From: Arbacia lixula
Taxonomy: Eukaryota > Echinodermata > Echinoidea > Arbacioida > Arbaciidae
Direction of reading: 5' to 3'
Assembly: GCA_963669155.1 (NCBI GenBank)
Contig: OZ022588.1
Location: 18,737,938-18,801,937 of the forward strand
DNA length: 64,000 bases
Shown piece by piece: positions 1 to 13,200 of this stretch. Under the pieces are notes generated by a model that saw nothing but the letters and a program-made list of their open reading frames with translations, was not told the DNA's origin and made no database searches. The position numbers and the translations under genes were made by a program. Numbering within the stretch: position 1 is the stretch's first letter; each line of letters starts with the position of its first letter.

Positions 1-1022
1 TAAAAATCAATGCTCAATGATATCTACGACGTGTGAGAGGACAGAAACCATGATCATTTTTAACTACAGGAAATTCACGAAATCTACATTGACGAGTACT
101 TGGAAATTAGTACCAACCAGTGGACAAAATCATTCTGCAAAAGAAAAACTTTTCCAATCAATTCTGAATACATTGAAATTCACATCAATGACTTAATGTG
201 ACTCTTAACAAAAGTTACAATTATCATCAGATTGATGATCAGTCTAGTTTATAGATGTACTCCTATATCATTACCATAAATACCATTCTGATTTTTGTTT
301 AAGGATAAACTGAACAAAATATATTGCACATATGTACACAGGGCTAGAGGCATACAAAGAGACTCACAGAGTTAAAGCAGGAAAGAATAATGCATAAATA
401 GATAGATAAATATATGCAAAGACAAAGATGGAGACAAGGACAGATGTATGAATCCGCTGTGTCTTTTTAGCAATTCTGGGAGTATATTCACTCTCTCAAC
501 AAGAGTTAGAAAACACCCAACAGATACACAAATGGCCCTCTAATTCTCACAACAATTTCCTTCCATGATGACATAACATCTATCTTCTGGCATTAAGACA
601 CAGAATCATGAAACCTTACTAGCCTCATTAAATACTAAAACATGCATATGAAATACAAATATAAAACACTTCCTTTAACAGGATGCAGCTTGTTATCCTT
701 AATATTAAGTGAATGCCTACAATTTATTTTCAAATAAAAAAATGCATGTGTATTTAGCTGTATGCATTTCAGTAACTTACTACACTTAATAACGATTGAT
801 GAACACTGCCCCATATACACTGAGATCCATTTTTCAGGGAGACACATAGGGATAGAATAATACAAATATGGAATGATATATCGGGTGTGTTGATCAACCT
901 TCTCAAGTCAGAATCAGTGTTTCTAAACAAGTATCTATACGTGTAAGTTTTAAAATGCTGATTCTAACTTGAGAAAGTTAACAAACACATCCATAGACAG
1001 AGAGAGAGAGGTGTGCACAAAC
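1..1022. other. AT-rich intron, no further exon seen
   Basis: I found no LE-like or coiled-coil coding exon with matching phase. Positions 606-790 contain a decayed relative (TCATGAAACCTTACTA ... AGTAACTTACTA) of the small foldback at 25719-25816. Confidence 0.5.
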
Positions 1023-1239
1023 CTGCAGTGCCGAATGTAGCATTTCCATAGTAACCATCGCTGCATCTCTCACAGTACTCGCCCTGGGTGTTGTCATTGC
1101 AGGTTTGGCAGACACCAGTCTCTGGGTGGCAGGGCTGGTCACTGTGCCCATTGCAGTCGCAAGGTATGCATGTAGAAAACGACCCCTGACCTGGAGCAGA
1201 CCTCCGATAGCCCTCTGCACACTGCTCACAAAATTGATG
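1023..1239 (-). CDS. Laminin-like exon 20: rest of LE10 and LE11
   Basis: Codons 1184-1255 plus 1 nt, phase 0 in, 1 out; acceptor ATTTGTTTCAG, donor GTTTGT. FCEQCAEGYRR is the standard post-L4A LE half and CDCNGHSDQPCHPETGVC with CERCSDGYYG is the following LE, close to alpha and gamma chains. The next exon is not in the window. Confidence 0.93.
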
Positions 1240-4200
1240 CTGAAACAAATAAACAAGGCATATACTTGCAGGAGTCAGTGGGTATTCATCAGTGACAGAT
1301 AATGGTTGTAAAATCACACAATATGGGAGCAAAAACCACAGAATTACTCTACCATTATCACGGTTACTACACTTGTTTGGTAAAAAGTTATTTTGAGATG
1401 ATTCCTTCACGTGATCCTCAAATAAAACCACAATAGGATCTATTGTCATGGCAGAATGGTTCTGTTGACATAAACATGCTAATACACAAGCTGTCATGCC
1501 ACTGATTTATGCAAGAGCTGAAAACATATGCACTAGGGCATAGCACTCTTTGACAGTTTCAAGGATGATGGTTAAAACTATGACCCTACTCTCAGCCAAT
1601 CGATTATCAGGATTCTTCAAATGAGGTCTAGTGCCTGGCACAGAGGGATTTCTTTCTTACTGTGTACTCAGGGGGACAGAAGCATTCCTCAACAAAATCT
1701 GCGGGGACATCAACAGATGAAGCATTAGAGGAGAAAGTTGCCTCTGTCAGAGACCCATCATGGAAGAAGACAGACTGGCCCGGCAGCTGTGAATGAAGAA
1801 AGAGAGCATTCTGTCAATAAGCTAATAAGCCATTTGTAACATATTCATGACTTTCCCCAATATCTGTGTAACGTCTTATAAAGTTCACATGTATCTAGTG
1901 ATTCACTTTAAATGGATGGAATACAGTCTGAATTTATTAATTGTTGTTAGTTGGATAAACCTCTGACAAGCTTTGGATTTCCCCTTTGTAACATATCGTT
2001 TGAATAACATGCACACAATTTGCATTTTGTGCTTGAGCAGATTAACGCTGGCACAAAGGACCTCATGTTGACGGTACCACACAGATAAAATAGAAATTTG
2101 TTATATCTGGCAGACTTGACAAAGGCTATTCAGCTCTGAGAAGGGAGTAAAGGAACAGTCCACCATGAGCATCTGCTTCTATTATTGTTGTGGGCTTGTC
2201 ATGAAACATCTCTACACCCATCATCCTTAAAGACAGCCCGTCCCTTTTTCAGATCACCACAAAACCGTCGAAACATTGGCCAAACATGTAGAGAAGTGTT
2301 AGCAAGCTGTATATTTATAATTTGAAACTTATACGTAGTGTAAAATTCAAATAATGCACGTAAACAACGTCTGATTAGTAGTCTTTACCTCAGGCTCTTA
2401 GCAGTTTGTGTTGAAATATCTCCTTTATTGATTAATCTGTTTATTAAATTATAAAACGCATTATGAAAAACACATGCATAATAACAACATAGATACTGTA
2501 ACAAAGACTAATACTTTTTTCGTGGTACGAAAAAAGTCGGTTTGAAATTTAACGGCTGAAATTTTTACATATACAGAAAGCTTCAACATGCTATATTCTT
2601 AGAAATGGTCTTGAATCACACTTTCTTCAATTTACGATCGTGATAGACGATTTCAAATTTTAAGCTTGCAAAAGGGACGGACAATCTTTAACAGCTTTAG
2701 GAACTAATCCCTGTCTGCATTCTCGGAGTATTGATTTCAGTGGGATTTCTGACCATGAACTTGTCTACTGCTGTTTAACTCTGTGCGTGGCACATGTGGT
2801 TTTTCACTAGTAATACACTCAAATCCCATGCAGCAGCAGTTCATCTAGTAGCACACAAACAGTCACTTACGGCATGTTTATCAATCGATTCTGATCTATG
2901 GAATATCAAAATGTGCTTACTGTGGTGTACTTTGCTCTGATTCGTATATCGGAGATGCTGGCTAGAATCTGCACAACATCTTGCATGGTAGGTACAGAGC
3001 CAAACACACTTCCCAGGTTCCAGTAACTCTCATGAAGCTTCAACTGTAAGGAAAATAATATCAGGCCATTGACAAAGAGGCACACATATTTATATAACAA
3101 ACACTTTTAATTCATTCATTACTGAGCCTGCATATATGAGGGCTGGCTTTTTTCCACTCAGATATCAAGTAGCATGACTCCCATACAATCTGCTGTCCAG
3201 ACGATAGACAACAGGCTATGAATACATTTCTAATACCTTTTAAGACCTGATTAAGCCACATCCCTTTGGTTACTGCAGTTCCATGGCAAATTTTGACATC
3301 CCAACTAGACCAGGGTTCACAAAGCCAGAATCTGACTGTGAGGAGTGGTTTAATAAACTATGTGAAGAATTATTTTTGTTCATGTCAACTTCACATTAAT
3401 TTTTTTATTTGCTGATGATTGTTTGCACAAGTATTACACATGGATCCCATAAAGAGCCAGTTTGACCGGCGTATGAAGGGTTAAAAGTGAAAATTTGATT
3501 TAATTGCTGCCAACCTCATTTAACTCTTCTCATCATTTTATATATACAGTTAAAAATATATAGATAATTATACCTCTTTATCTAGCTCTTCAACAATTAA
3601 ATATCTATCGACTTTTCTATGCATCCATCCATCCATGTATCTTTATGAGTATGCATTCTTGTTCCTGCCATCAGCTCCTGTTTGAACATGTTGCTGCCTA
3701 ATGGGGAGACCAACAGGAGGTATTTGCAGACACTGAGATAAGACATGATGCATGTCCATTACCTGATAAGTTGTCCCATTGTTAACAGGGGAAGACGGAA
3801 CATGCGGCAGAGCAGTGACGAGTGGTTCAGTGACATGGGTACCGTAGATGTAAACATCGCCCTCTGGTGACTGAGTCTGGTTTTCTGATGTCGACTGGCT
3901 AAGGGTGAGCTGGAAGGTTTGCCCGTACGCCGTGCGGTGGTCACCCAGGTATTGGGAGGGCGCCACAAAGAACAGGTCGGTCATGTTGCCAGGATCAACA
4001 ATCTCTAGGACAAATCTACAAAGAGAGAAGTAGAGGGTTTGCCGATGATAAATCTTTATCTGCCTCTTATATTCTAGGGAATCATCACAAGAAATAAATG
4101 ACTAATATAGTCAAGGTTTGAAGCTGAAAACTCATGTTTTCATGTTGGGCACCAGTTGGTATCAACTTACAAACTACACACAGCAGCATTTCATTGAGCT

Positions 4201-7200
4201 CACAAATGTTTCAGGAATTAGCCGCATCTTCTCTTACCTTGGGTCGCTTATCTCCAAAATGGCCTCACTGACCACTTCAACTTCATTCCCATCCCCGTCA
4301 ATTCCAGTCCATCTTTCAGAGACAGCGCCCTCAAGGTTGAGAAGTGAATAATGGCTTTCCAGCCGAGACTGAAACCAGCCGGTGGCTGCGGCAGTGCAGT
4401 TGGTAGTGTGGGAGGAACAGAGGCACTCAATACAGCCACGCTCACTGTAGACACCAAACCCATAGGTGCCTGTAGAAACGGAAGGATCTTTAATGATTTT
4501 TATGCCTCCACCACGAAGTGGCTGGAGGCATTATGTTCTCGGGTTGTCCGTCCGTTCGTCTATCCCGAATCCGTTTAGGCAATATCTTGAGAACCGTTAA
4601 CCAGATTTGCTTCATACTTGGTACATGTGTGTATTGCATAAAACCAATGAAGTGTGTAAAATAGGGGTAAATTCTGATTCAGGTGAAAGGTCAAAAGTCA
4701 ATGAACTTTGTGAAAAATTGCCAAAAATTGACCTTTTTCACAATAAAGCCAAATCCACAGATCTGATTCTCATGGAACATGGTACAAAGATGGATCACTA
4801 CTTGGGAATAGACTGGTGACATTTTTTATAAATTTCCTGAAAGTTCAGAGGTCAAAGGTCAATGAACTTTGACAAAATTGGCTAAAAACTGCCACAACTT
4901 TTATATTTTTCACAATAAATCCAAATCCAAGGATGCAATTCTCATGAAACATGTTACAAAGATCGATCACTACTTGGGAATAGACTGGTGACATTTGTGA
5001 TAAAATTCCTGAAAAGTCAAAGGTCAATGAACTTTGCCCAAAATTAGCTACAAAATTGCCCCCAAAGTAATACTTTTCAAAATAAATCAAGATCCAATTG
5101 TGCAATACCAACCAAACATGGTGCAAAGATGGATCGCTACTTGGGGTTAGACTGATGGTATTTTTGGTGAAATTTCTCAAAGGTCAGAGGTTAAATGTCA
5201 ATGAACTTTGCCAAAACTGGCTAAAAAATGTGCCAAATTTAACATTTTTCATGTTGAATGCAAAACTAATGGTCCAATTTGAACTAAACATGGTACAGAG
5301 ATGTACACTTCATTGAGGTAGACCGGTAAAAGTGTGGGTAAAATTTCTGAAAGGTCAAAGGTCAATGAACTATACCCCAAAATTGGATACAAGGATGGCT
5401 TTAGACGGACTGATTACATTGGAAGTCAAAGGTCAATGTACATTGCCAAACTTAGCCAAACATGGAAAAACAGAATATGATATTTTCATTTCACATAGGA
5501 ATTAAATGGTCCATTGCCCACCAAACAGGTTTTCACAGAATAAATCTAAATAGAGCTAGCAAAGAGGCGGAGGCATATTTATCGACCGCACGGCAGTCGA
5601 ATTCCTCTAGTTCTAGCTTATATTTGGAACATTTGAAGAGTTACACAAAATTTTTGCCATCCCCTTACCATTCCTTGAATGAACTATGTGTTAAGTTTTA
5701 TATAATTTTCACATGTACATACCTTGTGGGCATTCATCACAGTGCAAACCAGAGGCAGATTGTCTACATGTGCACTGGCCATCAGCATTGCATGTTCCAT
5801 TCACACTCCCTATGGAATCACAGCTACATCCTACACAGCCATCAGTAGTCAGGTTGAAGAATCTAGGGAGGGAGTAAACAGAAAATAAGAGCCTCAGTAT
5901 TACACGTTCCACCCACACTCCAAATGAAATCACAGCTTCATCCAGCACAACCACTGGAATTCAGGTTAAAGAATCTAGGGAGGTAGTCAACAGGAATTAA
6001 AAGCCTCAGCTTTAAATGTTTCATCCACATTCTCTATGAAATCAAACAATTTAATTTCAATTAAATTGCTTGAGTAAATCAAATTAACAGAATAATGTTT
6101 GTATGATGATGTACTGTTTTTAAGGAAAGTGTTCAATTGAATCCGATATCTAATCCTGTGTTATTTCTTTACTACACAATGACGTGAATGAATTTTATAC
6201 TCTACTTGATTTCTGTCACTTTAATTTTTGTACGATGATGGTAGCATCCATAATTTACTGACATTTAATTTTACAGCTGCCAACAAGTCTCTATTTATTT
6301 GAAATTAAATATGACACACGCCACCAAAAGAAGGTTCCATCCTCCTTCAAGACCCTGCCAACCTACCCTTGGCCGCACTCTGTACACCGCAGTCCCTGGA
6401 CCCCCTCCTTGCAGCCACACTGCCCCTCATCAGTGCAAGACGTCCCCATAGAGAAGTCAGGGGCACAGTCACACGCCACACAGCCCTGGCCTGGAGCACC
6501 AAATAGAGAGACATGCACATCTTAATTGCAGATTTTACCAACCCTTGACCAATCTGACTTAACCCTATCTACCCCGGAAGGGGGGGGGGGTGGCAAAAAA
6601 CAGCCCCCTCGACATTTTTCGCAATAAATTTGTAACACAAAACGATCGCGACGCTTCATGACTTTTTCCTTCAAGTCTCACGCAACTTTTAAGACCAAAT
6701 TTGTGATGTGGGGGTATGCAGTTCTGAAGTTACGTAACATTTTGCACGTGCACGTCAGACCAAAAATTGTTCAAAAACGTGATTTCATGTACAAATCCAA
6801 TGCAAAATTCTGTATCTAGCCAAAAGTCATAAATGTATCATTATTTTTATTTTTACTGATGAAACACAATAGATTTCATGTTATTTATGACTGAAATGGT
6901 GTTGCCAACGATTTCCATCGAAAATACAATGAAAAACATAAAGTCGAACAACTTAGAAATACATAAGAAATTCAAAAAACAATAAAATACATAAGAAAAA
7001 CTTTGATATTGGCATTTTTGTAAATCCTAATTTGATAATAATTCAAAGAGTGTCTGGACTGAAATCTAGAAGTTTTGGGGCTGTATTTAAAGATTTAGAG
7101 CCAAATTATGATTTTATGCATTAATTAGCATAATTAATTAATTAGAAATAAATTTGAACAATTTTGGTGCAATTGACAATTGAAAATTTTGTGGAGATTA

Positions 7201-10200
7201 CGTCAAGGGTGACATACGCGCCAATTCTCATTGCGATTGCGCGATCAACGGCCGAGATCTTTGGGGGGGGGGGGGGGGGGGTGTGGTGGCTGTTTTTGCC
7301 CCCCCCCCCCACCACACCCCCACCCCCCTCCCCACCACACCCCCACCCCCCGGGCTATGCATTTAAAATAGCCTGGGCTATATAGGGTTAATATCTAATC
7401 ATTCAAATGTCTTGTCATATAGAATCATTGTATCAATGACTTTGGTGAAGTTTGGTCATTTCTTCGATTAGCGTGTAACGAGTGAAACTAAGGGATTTGA
7501 CCTTCACCGTTTACCTACAGTATACCTAATCTAGCCAATCCCGTCAAATATTTTAACCCTAAAACCGCCGAGGGGGTTTGAATCAACGCGAGAACACCTT
7601 GTTGCGACACTTCTTCTTGACTTTTTTCTTTCAAGTCTTACGCATCTTCTGAGACTTAATTCGCGACATCCATGCATACCATTACGGAGCCACGCCCATT
7701 TTTGTAAATGCATATCATCACAAAGCGTGTACAATTTTGCAATTTTGTGTGCATTTCCTTTGGAAAACAGTGCTCTTTCATAAAACTCATAAAAGCCTAA
7801 TTATTTTTCCATTTAATCATTTTGATTAATTTTATGCCAATCATTGTTGAAAAGTGGTCAGTAACAATTTTCAATAAAAAACAAAGAAAAACAAAGAAAA
7901 ACAAGAGTAAAAAAACCCCAAAGAAATACATAAGAAATTTTGTCGCAATCACGTGGCCAATGGCCGATATCTCAAGGGGGGGGGAAGGGGTCACAGAACA
8001 GTTAAAAAAACCCAGTCTGGTTAGGGTTAAAGTTCTTGCAAAAAAAAAATGGACAGCCTGGACATATACAAAGCCAAAAGCTTCTTACATAATGGAGGCA
8101 TATACTCTATTTTATTTAAGAAAGGAAGTAGCAGACAATAGTTGACAACCACTCTGTACTAATTTTACAGCATGTTATGATCATGTCAACTCTCAGAATA
8201 AAAGCAAATAATCTTAGATTTGTTTCTCTTATTGTATTTTCAGAGAGGGAATATAGCCAAAGAGAGCTAACAAGCACTTCTGATAGTGTACACTCTTAAA
8301 CTAAAGAGACACATCAAAAGCGGCCTTTACCTGATGCGAGTCCATAGTGGTCTACAGAGCATGTGTTGCACTTCTCTCCCATCACATTGGGCCTGCACTC
8401 ACAGACACCCACTGTCTGGTTGCAAGACTGGGTGACCGATCCCTGGGCATGGCACCCACAGTCTGAGGGGGTCATCAAGGTGGCAAGGGCAAGGATGTAG
8501 GGGGGGGGGGGGGGGTAGCAAAGAACAATTTCAAAAAGTAATGGATAAAAGTGGCCTCCCTCACCATCCCTTTGTAAGGGTTTCTACACTGTACATGGAC
8601 CTTGTGTAGGGAACAACCTTAGTCAATTGTGTATAGTCTGTTTACATCAATCATGACATCTGTATTCTATAAGTTTCTTGTCCAGCCTTTGTCATTTAAA
8701 CGTCGCCACTGTGAATGCTCCTGTTTCTATAAATATATGCTTTCAACTCCAATTACGACCCTGTCATCGCATCTAATTATTCAGAGTAACTCTGTTTATT
8801 ATTAAGTTTGTAATTAATTTTTTACTAGCCATTCTTCTAAATATTTTCAAAATTCACAATGAAACATAAATCGATAAACAATTTTTTTCAGCACTCCTAG
8901 TGTATGTCTATGTTAAGTTCCATAAACTTACTAAACAGAATATACTGAGCATTGTATCATTTAAAATAACAAATTGATTTCCTTACCACTTACATTTTGG
9001 ATATTCATAACATAAATCATTTGCACAAACCTGTGCAGCCACTTCCAGACTCGATGCCAAAGAAGAAAGGTTCACAGAGGTCACAAGATCTGGTCGTGAC
9101 CCCTGGTAGACAAGGGCATTGACCTCCATACGAGGCACAGACAGGGCTCAGGTTAGACCCAATGGGGCTACAGTCACAAGCTGGGGGGGGGGGGGGGAAG
9201 ACACAGCAATAATGATGATAATAATATTTAGTTCTTATATAGTGCTTCCATACTACAAGTACCATTCAAATGAGACTTTTACCCTTGCTTGCTTGCTTTA
9301 GTCAAGATACAATACTGAGCATTAGAAGCTAGCTCACATTATTAAATGAAATATAAAGAAGGATAGAGAATGAAGGCTAGTTTTGTTCATTCAGACTTGC
9401 AGTTAATGATAGAAGCAGTTTGAAGCTTTGAAACTATCAATATATTTAGTAATACACTACTGCTACTACTGCAGGTAACTACTACTACTACTACTAACTA
9501 CTACTCTACAGTTCTCCATTCTCCTCATCATTGGGTCAATTGATCCTACCAAGTCCCTACAACTCTCATAGGTATAGAGTTGATACACAATGTATGTGGA
9601 TGACATTCCGCTGAAGAAGAAAAGTGGCTGCTTCTGTATTCAATGCCCTTCTCTCCTTGGTTAGATTTGTAATGTGTGTCTCCCACTTAGCCGAGTTGGC
9701 ACGGCGAGTTGAGATGTGAAAAGCGCATTCACACAAAGGTAGCAATTTCTTGCAAAAAAGACTTGCACGACCTCCCCATGACCCTGCTACGAGCACTCAT
9801 AATACTCGTGCGGATATCGTATTGTGACTAGAGACAACTCGGGACAACTTGGTACAAGTCGGCGTACCTTGGGGCAACATTCCACAACTCGTGGGCAAGT
9901 TGCGAGGTCAAAAAATTTTTGAACATGTTCAAAAATTGGACCAACTTGGACATATGAAGAAATGTTTATTACCATGGTATTAAAGGGTTACTTAATTAGA
10001 AAAATAAGTGCGGCAAACAAATGTGAAATTCGTTTTTAGTGATAATTTTACATAGATTACTATGTGTCACAGGGCGGATCGAATCGCTACCCTGTGAGGG
10101 ATCAGACCTCTTCGACAAGACAATGGATAGAAAGAGACTAGATAACACCAGTATAATTATAATGCAATAGTACAATATTTATCAATACAACACATTACAA

Positions 10201-13200
10201 TCTACTCTGACCCCAATACAATGGTTAGTTGTCACTTAGCTACAACAAGTACAATGTACAGTTTATATTCAATATATTATCGGCGTTAGTTGAATCTCTT
10301 TCTTGGTGGTTTCTTGCTACTTGTAAAGTCCTTGCTGGTAGTTCCGACCCCTCTGGCCTAGCTCCAGCGTTTTTCCCTCGGAAAGTTAAACACCCTGTTT
10401 ATTGCAAATGAATAGGAGTACTGCATATTTCCCTTTTCTAACCCAAAGCAAAATATATATTTAAACTAGAGCAATTCGACTGCCACACAGTCGATAAATA
10501 TGCCTCCGCCTATTTGCTATTCTCAGAAAATATGTATGTTTGGTGGGCAATGTACCATTGCTCCTATGTGAAATAAAAATATCACATTGTGTTTTTTCAA
10601 GTTTAGCACTGACTTTTGACCTCTTACTTCTTTGACTTCCAATCTAACCAGTCTGTCTAAATTGATCCTTGTATCAAGTTTGTTTAAAATTAGCCAATTT
10701 TGGGTGAAGTTCATTGACCTTTGACTTTTCAGGAATTTTACCCAAACTTCACCAGTCTACCTCCATGAAGTGGTACATCTCTGTACTATGTTTGGTTTGA
10801 ATTGAATCATTAGTATTGGATTCAATGTGAAAAATATCTATTTGGGGGCAATTTTTAGCCATGTTGGCAAAGTTCATTGACCTTTGATCCCTGACCTATG
10901 AGAAATTTCACCAGAAATGTCATTAGTCTAGTAGTAATCCATCTTTGCACCATGTTTGGTTGGTATTGCTCCATTGGATTTGGATATATTTTGAAAATTA
11001 TCACTTTGAAGGTAATTTTTAGCTAATTTTTGGCAAAGTTCATTGACCTTTGAACTCTCAGGAGTTTTGCCCAAGCTTTCACCACTTCCCTCCATGAAAT
11101 GATACATCTCTGTACCATGTTTGGTTAGAGATGCGCCATTGGATTTGGATTTGGGTTTATTGTGAAAAATATCAATTTTTGCAAAGTTCATTGACCTTTG
11201 ACCTCTAACCTTCCAGCAATTTCACCAACAATGTCACCAGTCTACCCCCAAGTAGTGATCCATCGTTTCACTATGTTTGGTTGGAATTGCACCATTGGAT
11301 TTGGATTTATTGTGAAAAGTTTAAAGTTTGGGGCAATTTCTTGCCAATTTTGGCAAAGTTCATTGACCTTTGACCTCTGAACTTTCAGGAATTTTACCAA
11401 AAATGTCACCAGTCTATTCCCAAGTAGTGATCTATCTTTGTACCATGTTTAATGAGAATTGCAGCCTTGGATTTGGATTTATTGTGAAAAAGGTCAATTT
11501 TTGCCAAATTTTCACAAATTGAATTGACCTTTGACCTCTGACCTTTCAGGAATTTTACCAAAAATGTCACTAGTCCATCCCCAAGTAGTGATTTGGATTT
11601 GGATTTATTGTGGAAAAGGTCATTTTGGGGCAATTTTTACAAAGTTCATTGACCTTTGACCTTTGACCTCAATCAGATTTGACCCCAATTTTACACACTT
11701 CATTGGTTTCATACAGTACACACATGTACTAAGTTTGAAGCAAATCTGGTTAACAGTTCTCGAGATATTGCCTAAATGGATTCGGGACGGACGTACAGAC
11801 AGACGGATGGACGGACAACCCGAAAACATAATGCCTCCGGCCACTTCGTGGCGGAGGCATAAAAATAATTTCCTTTCCCAATTTTACTGTCCTAACAGGT
11901 CTCCTATTTTGACTCAGTGAGTTCCTCTTTTTGCTCAGTGAGTTTTCCCAAAACATAACCTTTTGACCTGGCTTGCCATTGAGAAGGCCATAAAAAAGTC
12001 AACAGTTAGGTCACTCCTCATATACACTTGTAGAAACAGTTTAAAGTCTGAAAGTTTTGTTGCAAATAGTTGAAGGGGGAGACCGCTTCACAACTCTCAG
12101 TTGCACCCCTGCACACAGACTGTTTCTTCTCTTGATTATTTACACAAATCTTGTTTGTCTCCGGTCTGATTAATTTTGCTCTTGCACCTTGGGTTTTATA
12201 TGGCTCATTAACACATGAGTCTATGGGAAACTGATATTTGTACATATGTCTATGGGGAACCACTCTTACTACACAACTCAATATAGGGCCAATCAGACCA
12301 TTCTCATTTTCTGTCCTGACATTTCATTGGGGGTTGGTGGATAAAGACTTATATTAAGAATCTGTTAATTGGTTCCTGAAACTGTTCCTAAACTCTTCTT
12401 CATTGGGTTAAAGTTAACACCCACACCCTTCCGTCGGTGACTTCTTCCACTTCCGTCGGTGACTTCTTCCCCCTTCCAGGAAGTCAAGGTGGCCTCTGTC
12501 TAGCTCTGATTTATGGTCCTGAGTTTGACAAGTCTTAGCCATATGTTCTGAAAAGCACCTCTTTAATGTCCATATCTACCCTGGCACTGACCACATTACG
12601 TTAGGTCCTCTTTGATGTGGAAACATTATGAATGAGCGGAAGATTTCCTTCAGTCTTCTTGTCTCCCATCTCTTATTTGAAGTGTATTGAACTCAGTATT
12701 AAGGCCTTGAGCCTGTGGGTCAACGACCTGGCTCTGTCCAGTCTAAACACATTATTATTGTTTGCAAATCGTGCTCCCACATACTATCTGAATGGGTACA
12801 CTTGTAACCAAATGGTTCACTTCACATTTACACTTTACTGTGGTGGCTATACTACCACAATCTAATTCACATGAATAATATAATATCACGTCACACCGTG
12901 ATACTATGTAAAATTAACACTAAAAACGAATTTCACATTTGTTTGCCGCAATTAAGACTCATTTTGACAAAAAATTGAAAAAACGCACTCCTCCAGTGAC
13001 GTCAGAGAAGTCAAAATGCCATAGATTAGTGGGAGCTTATTTTTCTAAATTAGTAACCCTTTAATATCTTGCAGAAAATGGCAAAAAATCACATTGTTTG
13101 CCCCAAATTAGTATGAAAATTGCCACAAAGCCCAACAAATATTGTATCATCTTATAGAAAATGTTATCCACTTCAATACCTTTTACGATGTGGGAAAAAT

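Noticed and set aside
1240..1497. Upstream extension of exon 20 as coding
   Set aside because: The frame is open by chance into the intron; TTTGTTTCAG at 1240 marks the acceptor and the LE pattern starts there.
10060..10130. tRNA-like words (GGATCGAATC)
   Set aside because: No A box at proper distance and no cloverleaf could be drawn; no tRNA was found elsewhere either.
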